Assembly (NCBI RefSeq): GCF_017874735.1
Contig: NZ_JAGGLV010000010.1
Span: forward strand, 1-64,000
Direction of reading: 5' to 3'
From: Paenibacillus silagei
GTDB lineage: Bacteria; Bacillota; Bacilli; Paenibacillales; Paenibacillaceae
DNA: 64,000 nt
Made by a program: the position numbers and the translations under genes. The notes under the pieces were generated by a model, which saw only the letters and a list, made by a program, of their open reading frames with translations, made no database searches and was not told the DNA's origin. Each line of letters starts with the position of its first letter. Position 1 is the first letter of the stretch. Of the stretch, positions 34,303 to 43,378 are shown piece by piece.

Positions 34303-36321
34303 TCACATCTCCGCTTCGCTTAACCAGCCGCTATACAGCTCATCGAGCTTCTGCTGCGCAGCATCTCTCATTCCTTGCAGCTCGGCCAGCTTCTCTGCAT
34401 TGCTCGACAGCTGCGGGTCCAGCATCTCGGCATCGATAAGAGCAAGCTGCGCTTCCGCAGCGGCAATGTCCTGCTCCCACGAAGCCGCCGGACGCGGCTT
34501 GCGGTTCGGACTGGCAGGGCCGGAGGGTGATCCCCCTGTATTCTTGCGGCGGGAGGAAGCGGATTCCGTACCCGAACCTGCTGAGGCAGAGGCGGAGGCA
34601 GAAGGGGAGCGGTCTACCTGCCCGCTTACAGAGCGGGGCTTGCTGGTGCCGCCTCCGAAAGGTTGCGTGACCTCCTGCCGCTGGGCGGCTTCGGCCTGCT
34701 TTTCCTTATAGTATTCGTAGTTGCCCGGGAAGGAGGAGAAGCGTCCGCCGTCAATATGCCAGAGCTTGCCGAAGCAGCGGTTGATGAAATAACGGTCATG
34801 GGATACCGCCAGCACGGTGCCGGGGAATTCCTCCAGTGCTTCCTCCAGCGCTTCGCGGGAATCGATATCCAGATGGTTGGTCGGCTCATCCAGAATGAGC
34901 AGATTCGGCCTCTTGTGCATCAGGATCGCGAAGCGCAGCCGGGTCCATTCTCCTCCTGACAGGTTGGTGATGCTCTTGAAGACATCGCTGCCGTAAAAGA
35001 GGAAGCGGGCCAGCTGGCCGCGGGCTTCGCCTTCTTCAAGTCCGGCCTCCTCGCGGAAATACCGCAGCACGGAGTGGCCGCCCTCCTCCGGCACAGCTTC
35101 CTGGGCAAGATAACCGACGACAGCTCGGGAAGCAAGCGTACAGCTCCCGCTGTCCGGTGTCTCCTGGCCAAGGATGATCTTCAGCAGGGTACTTTTGCCT
35201 GCTCCGTTGCCGCCAATCAGTGCGGTGGTCTCGCCGTATCTCAGAATATCGCTGGCGGCCGAGAAAAGCCTGCGCTCCCCGTAAGACTTGCTGATCCGGT
35301 CCAGGATGACCACCTGGTTGCCGGTCCGGTCCTCCTGCTGGAGCTGCAGATCCATGGACTTTCGCTCCAGGATCGGGCGTTTGACCTTGACCATCCGGTC
35401 CAGCGCCTTCTGCATGGACGCAGCACGGCGGTGGAAGGAAGGGTTCGGCGGATTGGAGCGGTTGCCCCATTCAATCAGCCGTTTGATACTCTCCTGCATC
35501 TGCTTGATCTTCTTCTGCTGCTCCTGATAGTCAGCGAATTGCTGAAGGAGCCGGGCTTCCTTCTCCACCTGATAACCGCTGTAGTTCGTATGGAAGGTGA
35601 AAGCCTCCCCGTCTTCAATCTCGATGACCTTCTTCACCACGGCATCCAGGAAGTAACGGTCATGGGAGATCGCCAGCACCGTGCCGTCATAGCTCTGGAG
35701 GAACTGCTCCAGCCACTCGATAGCCTCCATATCCAGATGGTTGGTCGGCTCATCGAGCAGCAGGATGTCGGGACGGCGCAGCAGCAGCTCGGCCAGCCCT
35801 ACCTTGGTCTTCTCCCCGCCGGAGAGGGAGGAGAAGCGGCGGTCGTACTGCTCCGTTCCAATCCCCAGCCCTGAGGCTACACGCTGGATCGAGGCTTCCA
35901 GCTCATAGCCGCCTGCGGCCTCGAACTTCTCCTGAAGGGTGCCGTATTCCTTAAGCAGCCGGTTCCAGGCCTGCCCGTCTTCGCCCGCGCCGGAGGAAGA
36001 CATCTCCTGCTCCAGCTCCCGCAGGCGGCGCTGCCAGCCGAGCTGCTCGGCGAAGCTGCGCTGGAGGACGGCATAGACCGTGTCGCTCTCGTTCACCTCC
36101 TGAATCTGGGCAAGCAGACCGATGACGCTGCCCCGGCGGATGGAGAGCTGCCCTTGGTCCGGACGTTCTTCTCCGCTCAGCAGGTGGAAGAGGGTGGTTT
36201 TGCCGCAGCCGTTGCGGCCGATCAGGCCGATTTTTTCGCCTTGGCGGATATCGAAGGTGACATCGCTCAGAACGAGCTGGGCACCGTGGTATTTTTGGAT
36301 ATTTTGACATGAGATAATCAT
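34303..36321 (-). CDS. ABC-F family ATPase (ribosome-associated, resistance-type or translation factor)
   Basis: A 672-residue protein with two ABC cassettes and no membrane span. Cassette 1 has Walker A GRNGCGKTT (35-43), LSGGEKTK and LLLDEPTNHLD. The inter-domain arm (about 240-320) is helical and charged, with FADYQEQQKKIKQMQESIKR. Cassette 2 has GGNGAGKST, LSGGEWTR and LILDEPTNHLD. A Ser/Ala/Gly-rich linker (about 555-610) joins a C-terminal coiled coil (about 615-670). ABC-F proteins act at the ribosomal E site; some protect against antibiotics. Whether this one gives resistance cannot be read. Confidence 0.92.
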   Translation of the reverse strand: MIISCQNIQKYHGAQLVLSDVTFDIRQGEKIGLIGRNGCGKTTLFHLLSGEERPDQGQLSIRRGSVIGLLAQIQEVNESDTVYAVLQRSFAEQLGWQRRLRELEQEMSSSGAGEDGQAWNRLLKEYGTLQEKFEAAGGYELEASIQRVASGLGIGTEQYDRRFSSLSGGEKTKVGLAELLLRRPDILLLDEPTNHLDMEAIEWLEQFLQSYDGTVLAISHDRYFLDAVVKKVIEIEDGEAFTFHTNYSGYQVEKEARLLQQFADYQEQQKKIKQMQESIKRLIEWGNRSNPPNPSFHRRAASMQKALDRMVKVKRPILERKSMDLQLQQEDRTGNQVVILDRISKSYGERRLFSAASDILRYGETTALIGGNGAGKSTLLKIILGQETPDSGSCTLASRAVVGYLAQEAVPEEGGHSVLRYFREEAGLEEGEARGQLARFLFYGSDVFKSITNLSGGEWTRLRFAILMHKRPNLLILDEPTNHLDIDSREALEEALEEFPGTVLAVSHDRYFINRCFGKLWHIDGGRFSSFPGNYEYYKEKQAEAAQRQEVTQPFGGGTSKPRSVSGQVDRSPSASASASAGSGTESASSRRKNTGGSPSGPASPNRKPRPAASWEQDIAAAEAQLALIDAEMLDPQLSSNAEKLAELQGMRDAAQQKLDELYSGWLSEAEM

Positions 36322-36401
36322 CGTTATTCTTCTCCTTTAATTAGGAATGCACTCTCCTTCGCCGTCCTTTGGCTTCTGCGGATTCCGGTCAAAACAGCAT
36401 A

Positions 36402-36431
36402 AAAAGGCCGCAGGGAAATTTCCCTGCGGCC
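36402..36431 (-). terminator. terminator of the 55-residue protein gene
   Basis: AGGCCGCAGGGAAA pairs perfectly with TTTCCCTGCGGCCT. On the minus strand it runs into TTTTTATG, so it serves the small gene at 36447-36614. Confidence 0.85.
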
Positions 36432-36446
36432 TGAGTATTCTTCGGG

Positions 36447-36614
36447 TTAGGATATCCGTTGAAGTGTAGGCGAGAAAGGCATTTCACAATGTTGTAGTGT
36501 TATTAAATTCATGTAAATGGACAGACTTCTCCCGTTGTCCAGATTTGCATGAATAACGCCAGCCATAATATTAATCAGCCGGCTGCTAACACTGTTGGTC
36601 CGATTGTGATCCAT
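36447..36614 (-). CDS. 55-residue protein of unknown function
   Basis: The frame begins MDHNRTNSVSSRLINIMAG and ends PFSPTLQRIS. AAAAAGGAGGTG lies eight bases before the ATG and a dedicated terminator follows 16 bases after the stop, so the gene looks real although short. No membrane span or known domain is seen. It is divergent from the PH-domain gene. Confidence 0.7.
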   Translation of the reverse strand: MDHNRTNSVSSRLINIMAGVIHANLDNGRSLSIYMNLITLQHCEMPFSPTLQRIS

Positions 36615-36782
36615 TCTCCTACACCTCCTTTTTGATAAATTTAAAGCTAGTGTAACCAAAAATCCCGAAATAAGCAAGGGAGAATTGTTCCCGCAGAGAC
36701 ATAAATGCATGGCACTGCAAGTAGTATGGAGTGTGGCGAAGGGGCGTTGACCTTATAACGGCTGCGGGAAAAGAGGAGAGTT

Positions 36783-37160
36783 ATGGCGATTTTTAACGGA
36801 TTGCTCGGCAATGCAACTCAGGTAGAGCTGGGGGAGGTGCAGCGGGAATACGGACGGATTCTGGCTCCGAATGAAAAGATTGAGCGCGCCTATAAGCTGG
36901 TCCGGGACATGTTTATTTTTACAGACAAGCGGCTGATTCTTGTAGACAAGCAGGGGATGACCGGCAAGAAAACCGAATACCACTCTGTTCCTTACAAAAG
37001 CATCACCCATTACTCTGTGGAGACGGCGGGGCATTTCGATCTGGATGCGGAGCTGTGTCTGTATATCTCGGGCGCGGGGCTGCCGCTGAAGAAAACCTTC
37101 AACAAATCGGTGGATATTTACGAAGTGCAGGCTGTGCTGTCGCAATATATCCTGAAGTAA
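36783..37160 (+). CDS. bacterial PH-domain protein
   Basis: A 125-residue protein with the bacterial pleckstrin-homology pattern: GEVQREYGRILAPNEKIERAYKLVRD, then FIFTDKRLILVDKQG and KTEYHSVPYKSITHYSVE, and a C-terminal helix. Such proteins (YozO/YvbH type) are small and cytoplasmic with unclear roles. GAAAAGAGGAGAGTT precedes the ATG. Confidence 0.88.
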   Translation: MAIFNGLLGNATQVELGEVQREYGRILAPNEKIERAYKLVRDMFIFTDKRLILVDKQGMTGKKTEYHSVPYKSITHYSVETAGHFDLDAELCLYISGAGLPLKKTFNKSVDIYEVQAVLSQYILK

Positions 37161-37386
37161 GGGGGCGCACAGAGGGCGTACTAAGGCTGTAGCCTGCTGC
37201 AGCTCCATATAACAGACGGGTAGAACGAATGCCCGCCTGGGTCTGCTTCCGTCCTGAAATTTGTGCATGGTTCACAAAATAAGCGGCAGCAAATGTACGG
37301 TCCTGCGGAAGCCGTTGACAGGGGTTCAGGTCCTGCTGTTAAATGACACTAACTTAAGCGGCAGGGATGGGAGGCGGAGGCGGAAC

Positions 37387-38964
37387 ATGAGGAGAGGACC
37401 GGTGACCGGAACGAAAACGATGGTGGTCAGCCCGCATTATCTGGCCTCGGCGGCGGGCGCGCAAGTTTTGGCCAAAGGCGGCAACGCCTATGATGCGGCC
37501 GTTGCAGTCAGCGCGGCGCTGGCTGTGGTCTACCCGCATATGACCGGGCTCGGCGGCGACGCCTTTTGGCTGGGGTACAGCGCCAGCGAAGGGCGCGTGC
37601 GGGCCTACAACGGCAGCGGACGCTCGGGCTACGCCGTCCGCCGGGACTGCTATGCCGGGGAAGAGGCCATTCCCCGGCGGGGTGTGCGCAGCGCCATTAC
37701 GGTGCCCGGAATGGCGGATAGCTGGGAGGCCGTCCAGCGGGAGTATGGACGGCTGACCCTGGCCGAGGTGCTGGAGCCGGCTATCGGCTACAGCGCCGGG
37801 GGCTTTCCGCTGTCGCCGGACCAGCATGGCGGCAGTGTTCTGGCCGGAGCCGCGCTGTCGCCTGAAGCGGCGGCGGTGTATCTTCCCGGCGGCCGGATAC
37901 CGGCGGCGGGAGAGCGGTTTGTGCAGCGGCAGCTGGCAGGGACGCTGCGGGCGCTTGCGGCGGGAGGCCGGGATGCTTTTTATAAAGGGAGCATTGCGGA
38001 AGAGATCAGTGATTACATGCAGGCTTCCGGCGGGTACCTGACCCGCGATGATTTCGCGGACCACCAGGGAAGCTGGGAAGAGCCGCTCCAGACGGAGTAC
38101 CATGGGCATACCGTCTATCAGGTTCCACCGAACTCGCAGGGCTTCACGGCGCTCATGGCGCTTAATATCCTGGAGCATTCTAACTTCGCGGAGATCAGCC
38201 ATGGCTCCTATGAATATTATCATCTGCTGGTGGAGGCGCTGAAGCTGAGCTTCCTTGACCGTGATCAGGTGCTCACTGACCCGTCCTTCAGCAGCATTCC
38301 GCTGGACCGTCTGCTGAGTAAGCCTTATGCGGCTCAACTCGCGGCGGCAATTTCTCCCCGTAAGGCACTTGCTCTCAGCAGCGAACCGGTTGGAAGGGAC
38401 ACGGCTTACGCAGCGGTGGTGGATGAAGAGGGCAATGCGGTGTCATTCATCCAGAGTCTGTATTTCGAATTCGGTTCGGGGGTTGTGGCCGGGAATACGG
38501 GAATTCTGCTCCAGAACCGCGGGTCCTTCTTCTCGCTTGATCCCGCCCATGTCAATACGCTGGAGCCCCACAAGCGCACCTTCCACACGCTGATGCCGGC
38601 GATGGCCTGCCGGGACGGGAAGCCGGCCTATCTCTATGGCACACAGGGCGGTGAAGGCCAGCCGCAGACGCAGACCCTGCTGCTCACGCGCATGCTTCAC
38701 TATGGGATGGACCCGCAGACTGCGGTGAGTGAACCGCGCTTCGTCTGGGGCAGAACCTGGGGGGAGCCGACCCAGGAGCTACGGATCGAGAACCGGGTAG
38801 CAGAAGTCGTACGGGCAGAGCTGGCGGAGGCGGGACATCTGGTCCGTGAGGCAGAGAGCTATGACGGGGTGATGGGTCACGCCCACGCCATCTCGATTGA
38901 CGGTAACGGCTACCGCAGCGGGGGGACGGACCCCCGCTCTGATGGAGCGGCTATCGGGTGGTAA
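37387..38964 (+). CDS. gamma-glutamyltransferase-family Ntn hydrolase, oxamate amidohydrolase (HpxW)-like
   Basis: A 525-residue self-processing Ntn hydrolase. The large subunit has GGNAYDAAVAVSAALAVVYP and MTGLGGDAFWL; autocleavage before T339 (GRDTAYAAVVDEEGNAVSFI) would release the small subunit. There is no signal peptide, so it acts inside the cell, unlike secreted GGT. Its neighbours are purine and ureide genes, and the GGT-like protein HpxW of Klebsiella hydrolyses oxamate in allantoin breakdown; oxamate is therefore a plausible substrate here. The ATG at 37387 follows GGGAGGCGGAGG; the frame extends upstream without a good start. Confidence 0.85.
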   Translation: MRRGPVTGTKTMVVSPHYLASAAGAQVLAKGGNAYDAAVAVSAALAVVYPHMTGLGGDAFWLGYSASEGRVRAYNGSGRSGYAVRRDCYAGEEAIPRRGVRSAITVPGMADSWEAVQREYGRLTLAEVLEPAIGYSAGGFPLSPDQHGGSVLAGAALSPEAAAVYLPGGRIPAAGERFVQRQLAGTLRALAAGGRDAFYKGSIAEEISDYMQASGGYLTRDDFADHQGSWEEPLQTEYHGHTVYQVPPNSQGFTALMALNILEHSNFAEISHGSYEYYHLLVEALKLSFLDRDQVLTDPSFSSIPLDRLLSKPYAAQLAAAISPRKALALSSEPVGRDTAYAAVVDEEGNAVSFIQSLYFEFGSGVVAGNTGILLQNRGSFFSLDPAHVNTLEPHKRTFHTLMPAMACRDGKPAYLYGTQGGEGQPQTQTLLLTRMLHYGMDPQTAVSEPRFVWGRTWGEPTQELRIENRVAEVVRAELAEAGHLVREAESYDGVMGHAHAISIDGNGYRSGGTDPRSDGAAIGW

Positions 38965-38985
38965 GCGATTTGGATTCTTGGCGGG

Positions 38986-39299
38986 AAGGTCAAGGAGATA
39001 AGGAGATAGAGGGATAAGGAGACAAGGAGATAAGGAGATAAGGAGATAAGGAGATAAGGAGATAAGGAGATAGGGAGATAAGGAGATAAGGAGATAAGGA
39101 GATAAGGAGATAAGGAGATAGGGTGATAAGGAGATAAGGAGATAAGGAGATAAGGAGATAAGGAGATAGGGAGATAAGGAGATAAGGAGATAGGGAGACA
39201 AGGAGATAGGGAGATAAGGGGAATGGGAGACAGGGAGATAGGGAGATAAGGGGGATGGGAGAGTGGGAGATAGGGAGCTAAGGAGGTAAGAGGCAGGGT
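38986..39299 (+). repeat. about 37 tandem copies of an 8-bp AAGGAGAT unit
   Basis: Nearly perfect tandem AAGGAGAT repeats, with some AGGGAGAT variants, fill the spacer between the Ntn hydrolase and the amidase genes. Every unit contains a Shine-Dalgarno-like AAGGAG. The array ends just before the amidase ribosome binding site. On the minus strand it is open in all frames (LLISLSPY repeat), but this looks incidental. Confidence 0.95.
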
Positions 39300-39341
39300 G
39301 AGAGAAACCCGGTTTGTCCGGGAAGGAGAGGGAGGAGCAGC

Positions 39342-40919
39342 ATGGTTCTTGATAATCGGTACGGTGCATTCCGGGTCCCGGAGCTGGAGATTCCCGGCAG
39401 CGGGCACGGGGCATTGTACGGCCTGACCTTCACGGTAAAAGATGTCTTCGCAGTAGCCGGGCACCGCTCTTCCGCCGGTAACCCGGACTGGCTGCGCAGC
39501 CATGAACCGGCAGTCTCCCATGCAGCTGCTGTACGCAGGCTGCTGGAAGCCGGAGCTACGCTGCGGGGGGCTGCCCATACGGATGAGCTGATGTATAGCC
39601 TTGGCGGAGAGAACTATCATTACGGTACGCCGGTGAATCCGTACGGGGAGAACCGGATTCCCGGCGGCTCGTCCAGCGGGTCGGCGGTGGCGGTGGCCTC
39701 GGGGAGCGTGGATTTTGCCCTCGGAACGGATACCGGCGGCTCCATCCGGGTTCCATCGGCTTATTGCGGTGTGTTCGGTTATCGGCCGACTCACGGTGCG
39801 GTATCCCTGGAGGGGGTTATTCCGCTGGCCCCGGCTTTTGATACGGTGGGCTGGATCGCTGGAAGCACGGAGCTGCTGCTGAAGACGGGGCGCGTTCTGC
39901 TTGGGGCTGTGGACAGCGGCGGAGATGCCCGGTGCGAGGAAAATAGGAAGAAGTCGGGCGATCTGTTCGGGTCTGCGGACAGAAGCGGTGATGCCTGTAG
40001 CGGGGAGGATAGGAAGAAGGCGGGCGTTCTGCTCAGGTCTGCGAACAGCGGTGGTGATGCCCAAGGCGGAGAGAGTAGGGAGAAGGAGGGCGATCAGCTC
40101 GGGTCTGTGGACAGTGGTGGTGATGCCCAAGGCGGAGAGAGTAGGGAGAAGGCGGGCGTTCTGAACAGGCCTGCGGGCAGAGACGATATTGCCTGTGACG
40201 GGGAAAATAGGAAGAAGTCGGGCGATTTGCTCGGGTCTTCGGACAGCGGCGTAGGTGCCCAGAGCATGGAGAATAGTATGGAGCAGAGCGGCGGTGAGGC
40301 GGTTGACGAGTCTGCTGGTGATCTTCGAATGTCCCGGATGTTCATTCTCCCGGAAGGCTGGGCGCTTGTGGAGCAGGACTGTGTAGACTACCTGAGGCGG
40401 GGGCTGGACAAGCTTCAGGCAGGCGCTTCGCTACAGGCTGCTGAAGCCGTGGTTGCCCCTGAAGGCTTGAAGACCTGGATGGATGCCTTCCGCGAGTTGC
40501 AGGGTGCCGAGATCTGGGCAACCCATGGGGAGTGGATCGGGCGGGAGCAGCCGGTCTTCGGGCCGGATATTGCCGCCCGGTTCGCTTGGGCGGCGGGGCT
40601 GGCCGGGGCGGATCACAGCCCGGCCGCTATGCTGCGCAGCCGGATCACTCAGCGGCTGCGGGCGCTGCTCGGGAAGGACGGCTGTCTCGTCCTTCCGACC
40701 GTGCCGGGTCCAGCCCCGCTGCGCGGCGCCGGACCCGGGCAGCTGGAGCGGAGCCGCAGCAGCGCCATGATGCTCAGCTGCCTGGCCGGACTGGCCGGGC
40801 TGCCGCAGGTTACGCTGCCGGTGCCTGGCCCCGGCGGACTGCCGCTGGGATTGTCCGTCATCGGCGGGCACGGACAAGATCTGAGACTCCTGTCCTGGAT
40901 ACAGGAGGTATGGAAGTAG
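39342..40919 (+). CDS. amidase signature family enzyme with internal 22-residue repeats (AtzE/HpxY-like)
   Basis: A 525-residue amidase. The Ser-cisSer-Lys triad is K33 (FTVKDVFAV), a Ser in PGGSSSGSA (107-115) and S134 (LGTDTGGSIR). Between residues 190 and about 318 lies a hydrophilic insert of five to six 22-residue repeats (such as VDSGGDAQGGESREKAG) that is not part of the fold; without it the protein is about 395 residues, a normal length for this group. The C-terminal domain resumes at MSRMFILPEGWAL. Pairing with an HpxW-like gene parallels the Klebsiella hpxWXYZ operon, so action on an oxalurate/oxamate-type amide is inferred. GGAGGAG precedes the ATG. Confidence 0.85.
   Translation: MVLDNRYGAFRVPELEIPGSGHGALYGLTFTVKDVFAVAGHRSSAGNPDWLRSHEPAVSHAAAVRRLLEAGATLRGAAHTDELMYSLGGENYHYGTPVNPYGENRIPGGSSSGSAVAVASGSVDFALGTDTGGSIRVPSAYCGVFGYRPTHGAVSLEGVIPLAPAFDTVGWIAGSTELLLKTGRVLLGAVDSGGDARCEENRKKSGDLFGSADRSGDACSGEDRKKAGVLLRSANSGGDAQGGESREKEGDQLGSVDSGGDAQGGESREKAGVLNRPAGRDDIACDGENRKKSGDLLGSSDSGVGAQSMENSMEQSGGEAVDESAGDLRMSRMFILPEGWALVEQDCVDYLRRGLDKLQAGASLQAAEAVVAPEGLKTWMDAFRELQGAEIWATHGEWIGREQPVFGPDIAARFAWAAGLAGADHSPAAMLRSRITQRLRALLGKDGCLVLPTVPGPAPLRGAGPGQLERSRSSAMMLSCLAGLAGLPQVTLPVPGPGGLPLGLSVIGGHGQDLRLLSWIQEVWK
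39909..40296 (+). repeat. 66-bp in-frame tandem repeats inside the amidase gene
   Basis: Five units of 66 bases and a partial sixth encode the 22-residue repeats. Units 3 and 4 are nearly identical, which points to recent expansion. All keep the reading frame. Confidence 0.9.
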
Positions 40920-40927
40920 GAAGTCAT

Positions 40928-40966
40928 AGCCCTGGTTCTCTGAACGTAGAGAACCAGGGCTTTTTG
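40928..40966 (+). terminator. terminator of the amidase gene
   Basis: AGCCCTGGTTCTC pairs with GAGAACCAGGGCT, followed by TTTTT. It separates the first two genes of the cluster from pucR. Confidence 0.88.
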
Positions 40967-41004
40967 CTGATCGCTAGGAGATCCGCTAGTTGCGCGAGGT
41001 GCGT

Positions 41005-41562
41005 GGGCCAAATGTATGCGGAAAACCGAATACAATACCCAGCAGCGAGGTGAGCGGGCCAAATGTATGTGGAAAACAGCATACATTTGGCCGGCGCGAG
41101 GGTGAGCGGGCCAAATGTATGTGAAAAACAGCATACAATGGGCCGATGCGAGGTGAGCGGGCCAAATGTATGTGAAAAACAGCATACATTTGGCCGATGC
41201 GGGGGTGAGTGGTCCGGATGTATGTGGAAAACAGCATACATTTGGCCGGTGCGGGGGTGAGTGGTCTGGATGTATGCGAAAAACAGCATACATTTGGCCG
41301 GTGCGGGGGGGAGTGGTCCGGATGTATGCGAAAAACAGCATACATTTGGCCGGTGCGGGGTGAGTGGTCCGGATGTATGTGGAAAACAGCATACATTTGG
41401 CCGGTGCGGGGGTGAGTGGTCCGGATGTATGCGAAAAACAGCATACATCCGGCCGGTGCGGGGGTGAGTGGTCCGGATGTATGCGAAAAACAGCATACAT
41501 TCGGCAGATGCGAGGTGAGCGGGCTAAATGTATGCAAAAAACAGCATACATCCGGCAGCTGC
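41005..41562 (+). repeat. array of 11 tandem hairpin units, 51-52 bp period
   Basis: Each unit has a left arm GGCCAAATGTATG or GGTCCGGATGTATG, a conserved loop of the form GAAAAACAG, and a right arm CATACATTTGGCC or CATACATCCGGCC, then a G-rich linker GTGCGGGGGTGAGTG. Unit starts are near 41005, 41056, 41108, 41159, 41211, 41263, 41315, 41366, 41418, 41470 and 41521. Unit 1 lacks the right arm. Base changes in one arm are met by pairing or G-U changes in the other. The array lies between a terminator and the pucR promoter. Confidence 0.93.
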
Positions 41563-41667
41563 AAAGATACGTGGGCAATTATGCAGCTTCAAGGGACCAA
41601 ATGAGAGTCACTGCCGCCCAATGTGTAATATTATCTAACATAATTGAGCCTAATTCTAACTTTTCTC

Positions 41668-41713
41668 TTTCCAACAGCGGTCATTTTATCTATAATGTTA
41701 CATAAAGTAACAT
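41668..41713 (+). promoter_or_regulatory. pucR promoter with overlapping palindromic operator
   Basis: TTTCCA (41668-41673), a 17-base spacer and TATAAT (41691-41696). ATGTTAC and GTAACAT (41695-41713) form a perfect inverted repeat with a 5-base spacer over the start-site region, a likely operator. Binding by PucR itself is possible but not shown. Confidence 0.55.
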
Positions 41714-41759
41714 ATGACTCGAATAAACCTATTATGAAGGTAGAGAAGGAGGGGGGGCT

Positions 41760-43334
41760 ATGCATCTTACGGTGGAAGAAGCGTTGTCCATTTATCCTTT
41801 ATCCGAAGCGAAGCTGATTGCCGGGTCCAAGGGGAAGCACAGAATTGTGAAATCGATCAATGTCATGGATGCTCCTGATATCTCGGACTGGATCAAGGAA
41901 GGAGAAATGCTGCTGACCACAGCCTATCTGATCAAGGACAGCCCGGAGGATGCCTCGGCACTGCTGCAGATGCTGAACCGGCGCGGGTCAGCGGGGCTGG
42001 GCATTAAGCTGGGCCGGTTCTGGGAGGCTGTGCCGCCACCCTTGATTGCGGAAGCGGAGCAGCTGAATTTCCCGCTGATTGAGCTGCCGTTCCAGTTCAC
42101 CTTCTCCGACCAGATGAACGGCTTGTTCCGCGCGGAGCTGTCGCGCAGCGTGGGCACCCTGCAGAGCATGATGGAGAAGCAGCGGCTGCTGATGCGTCTT
42201 GCCTTGCGTTCCGGTCGCAGCCGTCCGCTGCTGGACACCGTCTCTGAGATCATCGGTCATCCGCTGGCTGTAATCAGCAACCGGGGAACGGTAGTATTCA
42301 ACAACTCGGGATATACCGAGAGTGAGCAGCTGGAAGGGTGGCCCTGGCCGCCCCGCAATCAGCGCTTCCGTCTCAGCGGAGGCACCGGCTACCGGCTCCC
42401 GCTGCTACAGGCCGGGAAATGTCTGGGTTATCTTCATTATTGCGATATTGATCCCTTGCTGCTGCCGGTGGAGGAAAGTCTGTTCGTCCAGGGGGCAGAG
42501 CTGATTTCTTATCATATGCATACCGGACTGGAGGATTATTTCGAGCAGGCCGGACACCGGGAATTCAGCGGGCTGCTGCGGCGGTTCCTGAAGGACGGGC
42601 TGAAATACGCTGAGCTGGCGCAGGCAGCGCTCAGGCTGGAGATTACGCTGCTCCAGTCCCCGTATCAACTGCTGCTTACCGATGTGGCTGCTGAGGGAGA
42701 AACCCGGCAGGCAGAGCTGCTGCGGCTGAAGGAGGAGTACTCGGAGCATCCGATGCTGCATGGCCTGCAGGCGGTTCACTTCCTGGTGGAGGAGGGACTG
42801 GTGTCGCTGTATCCGGCCGGGCCGCATCAGCCGGAGGAGTTCCGGGCGCTGATTCAGGAATGCTTCGACAGCCTGAAGTTCGATAAAGGGTATTATCCGC
42901 AGGCGGCTGTCAGCAGCGTGAAGCTGAAGCCGGAGGGGCTGAAGGAAGCTTTTGCCGAGATTAAGGAATGTATGGGCATGGCCCGGCAATGGGGCGCACA
43001 CGGAAATGTGGTGCATTACCGCCAGCTGGAGCTTGATCTGCTGCTGAGCAAGATTCCGGCGGAGACCATGGAGCGTTACTACAACGGTAGCCTGCGGGGG
43101 CTGCTTAGCCGGGAACCGGAATATGTTAAGGAGATGCTCCACACGCTGGAGGTCTACCTGGAGAATGACGGCCATGTGAACGAGACGGCCAAGAAGCTGT
43201 TCATTCACCGTAATACGGCCACTTACCGGATTGAGAAGCTCAGTGAGCTGCTGGATGTCGATTTCAAAAAAATCAATGATCTCATGAAGCTGAAGCTGGT
43301 ATTCCTGTTCCGCAGAATGCTGGAGCGTGAATAA
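41760..43334 (+). CDS. pucR: PucR-family purine catabolism regulator
   Basis: A 524-residue transcription factor. The N-terminal PucR domain (about 5-125) begins LTVEEALSIYPLSEAKLIAG and has VNVMDAPDI-type sequence (here INVMDAPDISDWIKEGEMLL). A middle GGDEF-like region follows, then a C-terminal HTH_30 domain (about 455-520) with DGHVNETAKKLFIHRNTATY. Length matches B. subtilis PucR. The gene sits at the head of transport and ureide-degradation genes and most likely controls them in response to a pathway intermediate. GAAGGAGGGGGGGCT precedes the ATG. Confidence 0.93.
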   Translation: MHLTVEEALSIYPLSEAKLIAGSKGKHRIVKSINVMDAPDISDWIKEGEMLLTTAYLIKDSPEDASALLQMLNRRGSAGLGIKLGRFWEAVPPPLIAEAEQLNFPLIELPFQFTFSDQMNGLFRAELSRSVGTLQSMMEKQRLLMRLALRSGRSRPLLDTVSEIIGHPLAVISNRGTVVFNNSGYTESEQLEGWPWPPRNQRFRLSGGTGYRLPLLQAGKCLGYLHYCDIDPLLLPVEESLFVQGAELISYHMHTGLEDYFEQAGHREFSGLLRRFLKDGLKYAELAQAALRLEITLLQSPYQLLLTDVAAEGETRQAELLRLKEEYSEHPMLHGLQAVHFLVEEGLVSLYPAGPHQPEEFRALIQECFDSLKFDKGYYPQAAVSSVKLKPEGLKEAFAEIKECMGMARQWGAHGNVVHYRQLELDLLLSKIPAETMERYYNGSLRGLLSREPEYVKEMLHTLEVYLENDGHVNETAKKLFIHRNTATYRIEKLSELLDVDFKKINDLMKLKLVFLFRRMLERE

Positions 43335-43378
43335 CAGCCGTCCATCAGCAGATTGCCCAAAAAAAGGAGTGGAGAACA

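Noticed and set aside
38910..40130. 406-residue open frame on the minus strand over the 8-mer array and the amidase 5' half
   Set aside because: The 8-bp unit has no stop on the minus strand in any frame, so the frame is open by composition; no ribosome binding site, and it is antisense to a clear amidase.
41005..41562. Possible CRISPR array
   Set aside because: The whole unit is repeated, with no unique spacers, and no cas genes are near.
41063..41705. Several overlapping 60-110 residue frames in the hairpin array
   Set aside because: They follow the repeat period, lack ribosome binding sites and shift frame with each unit.
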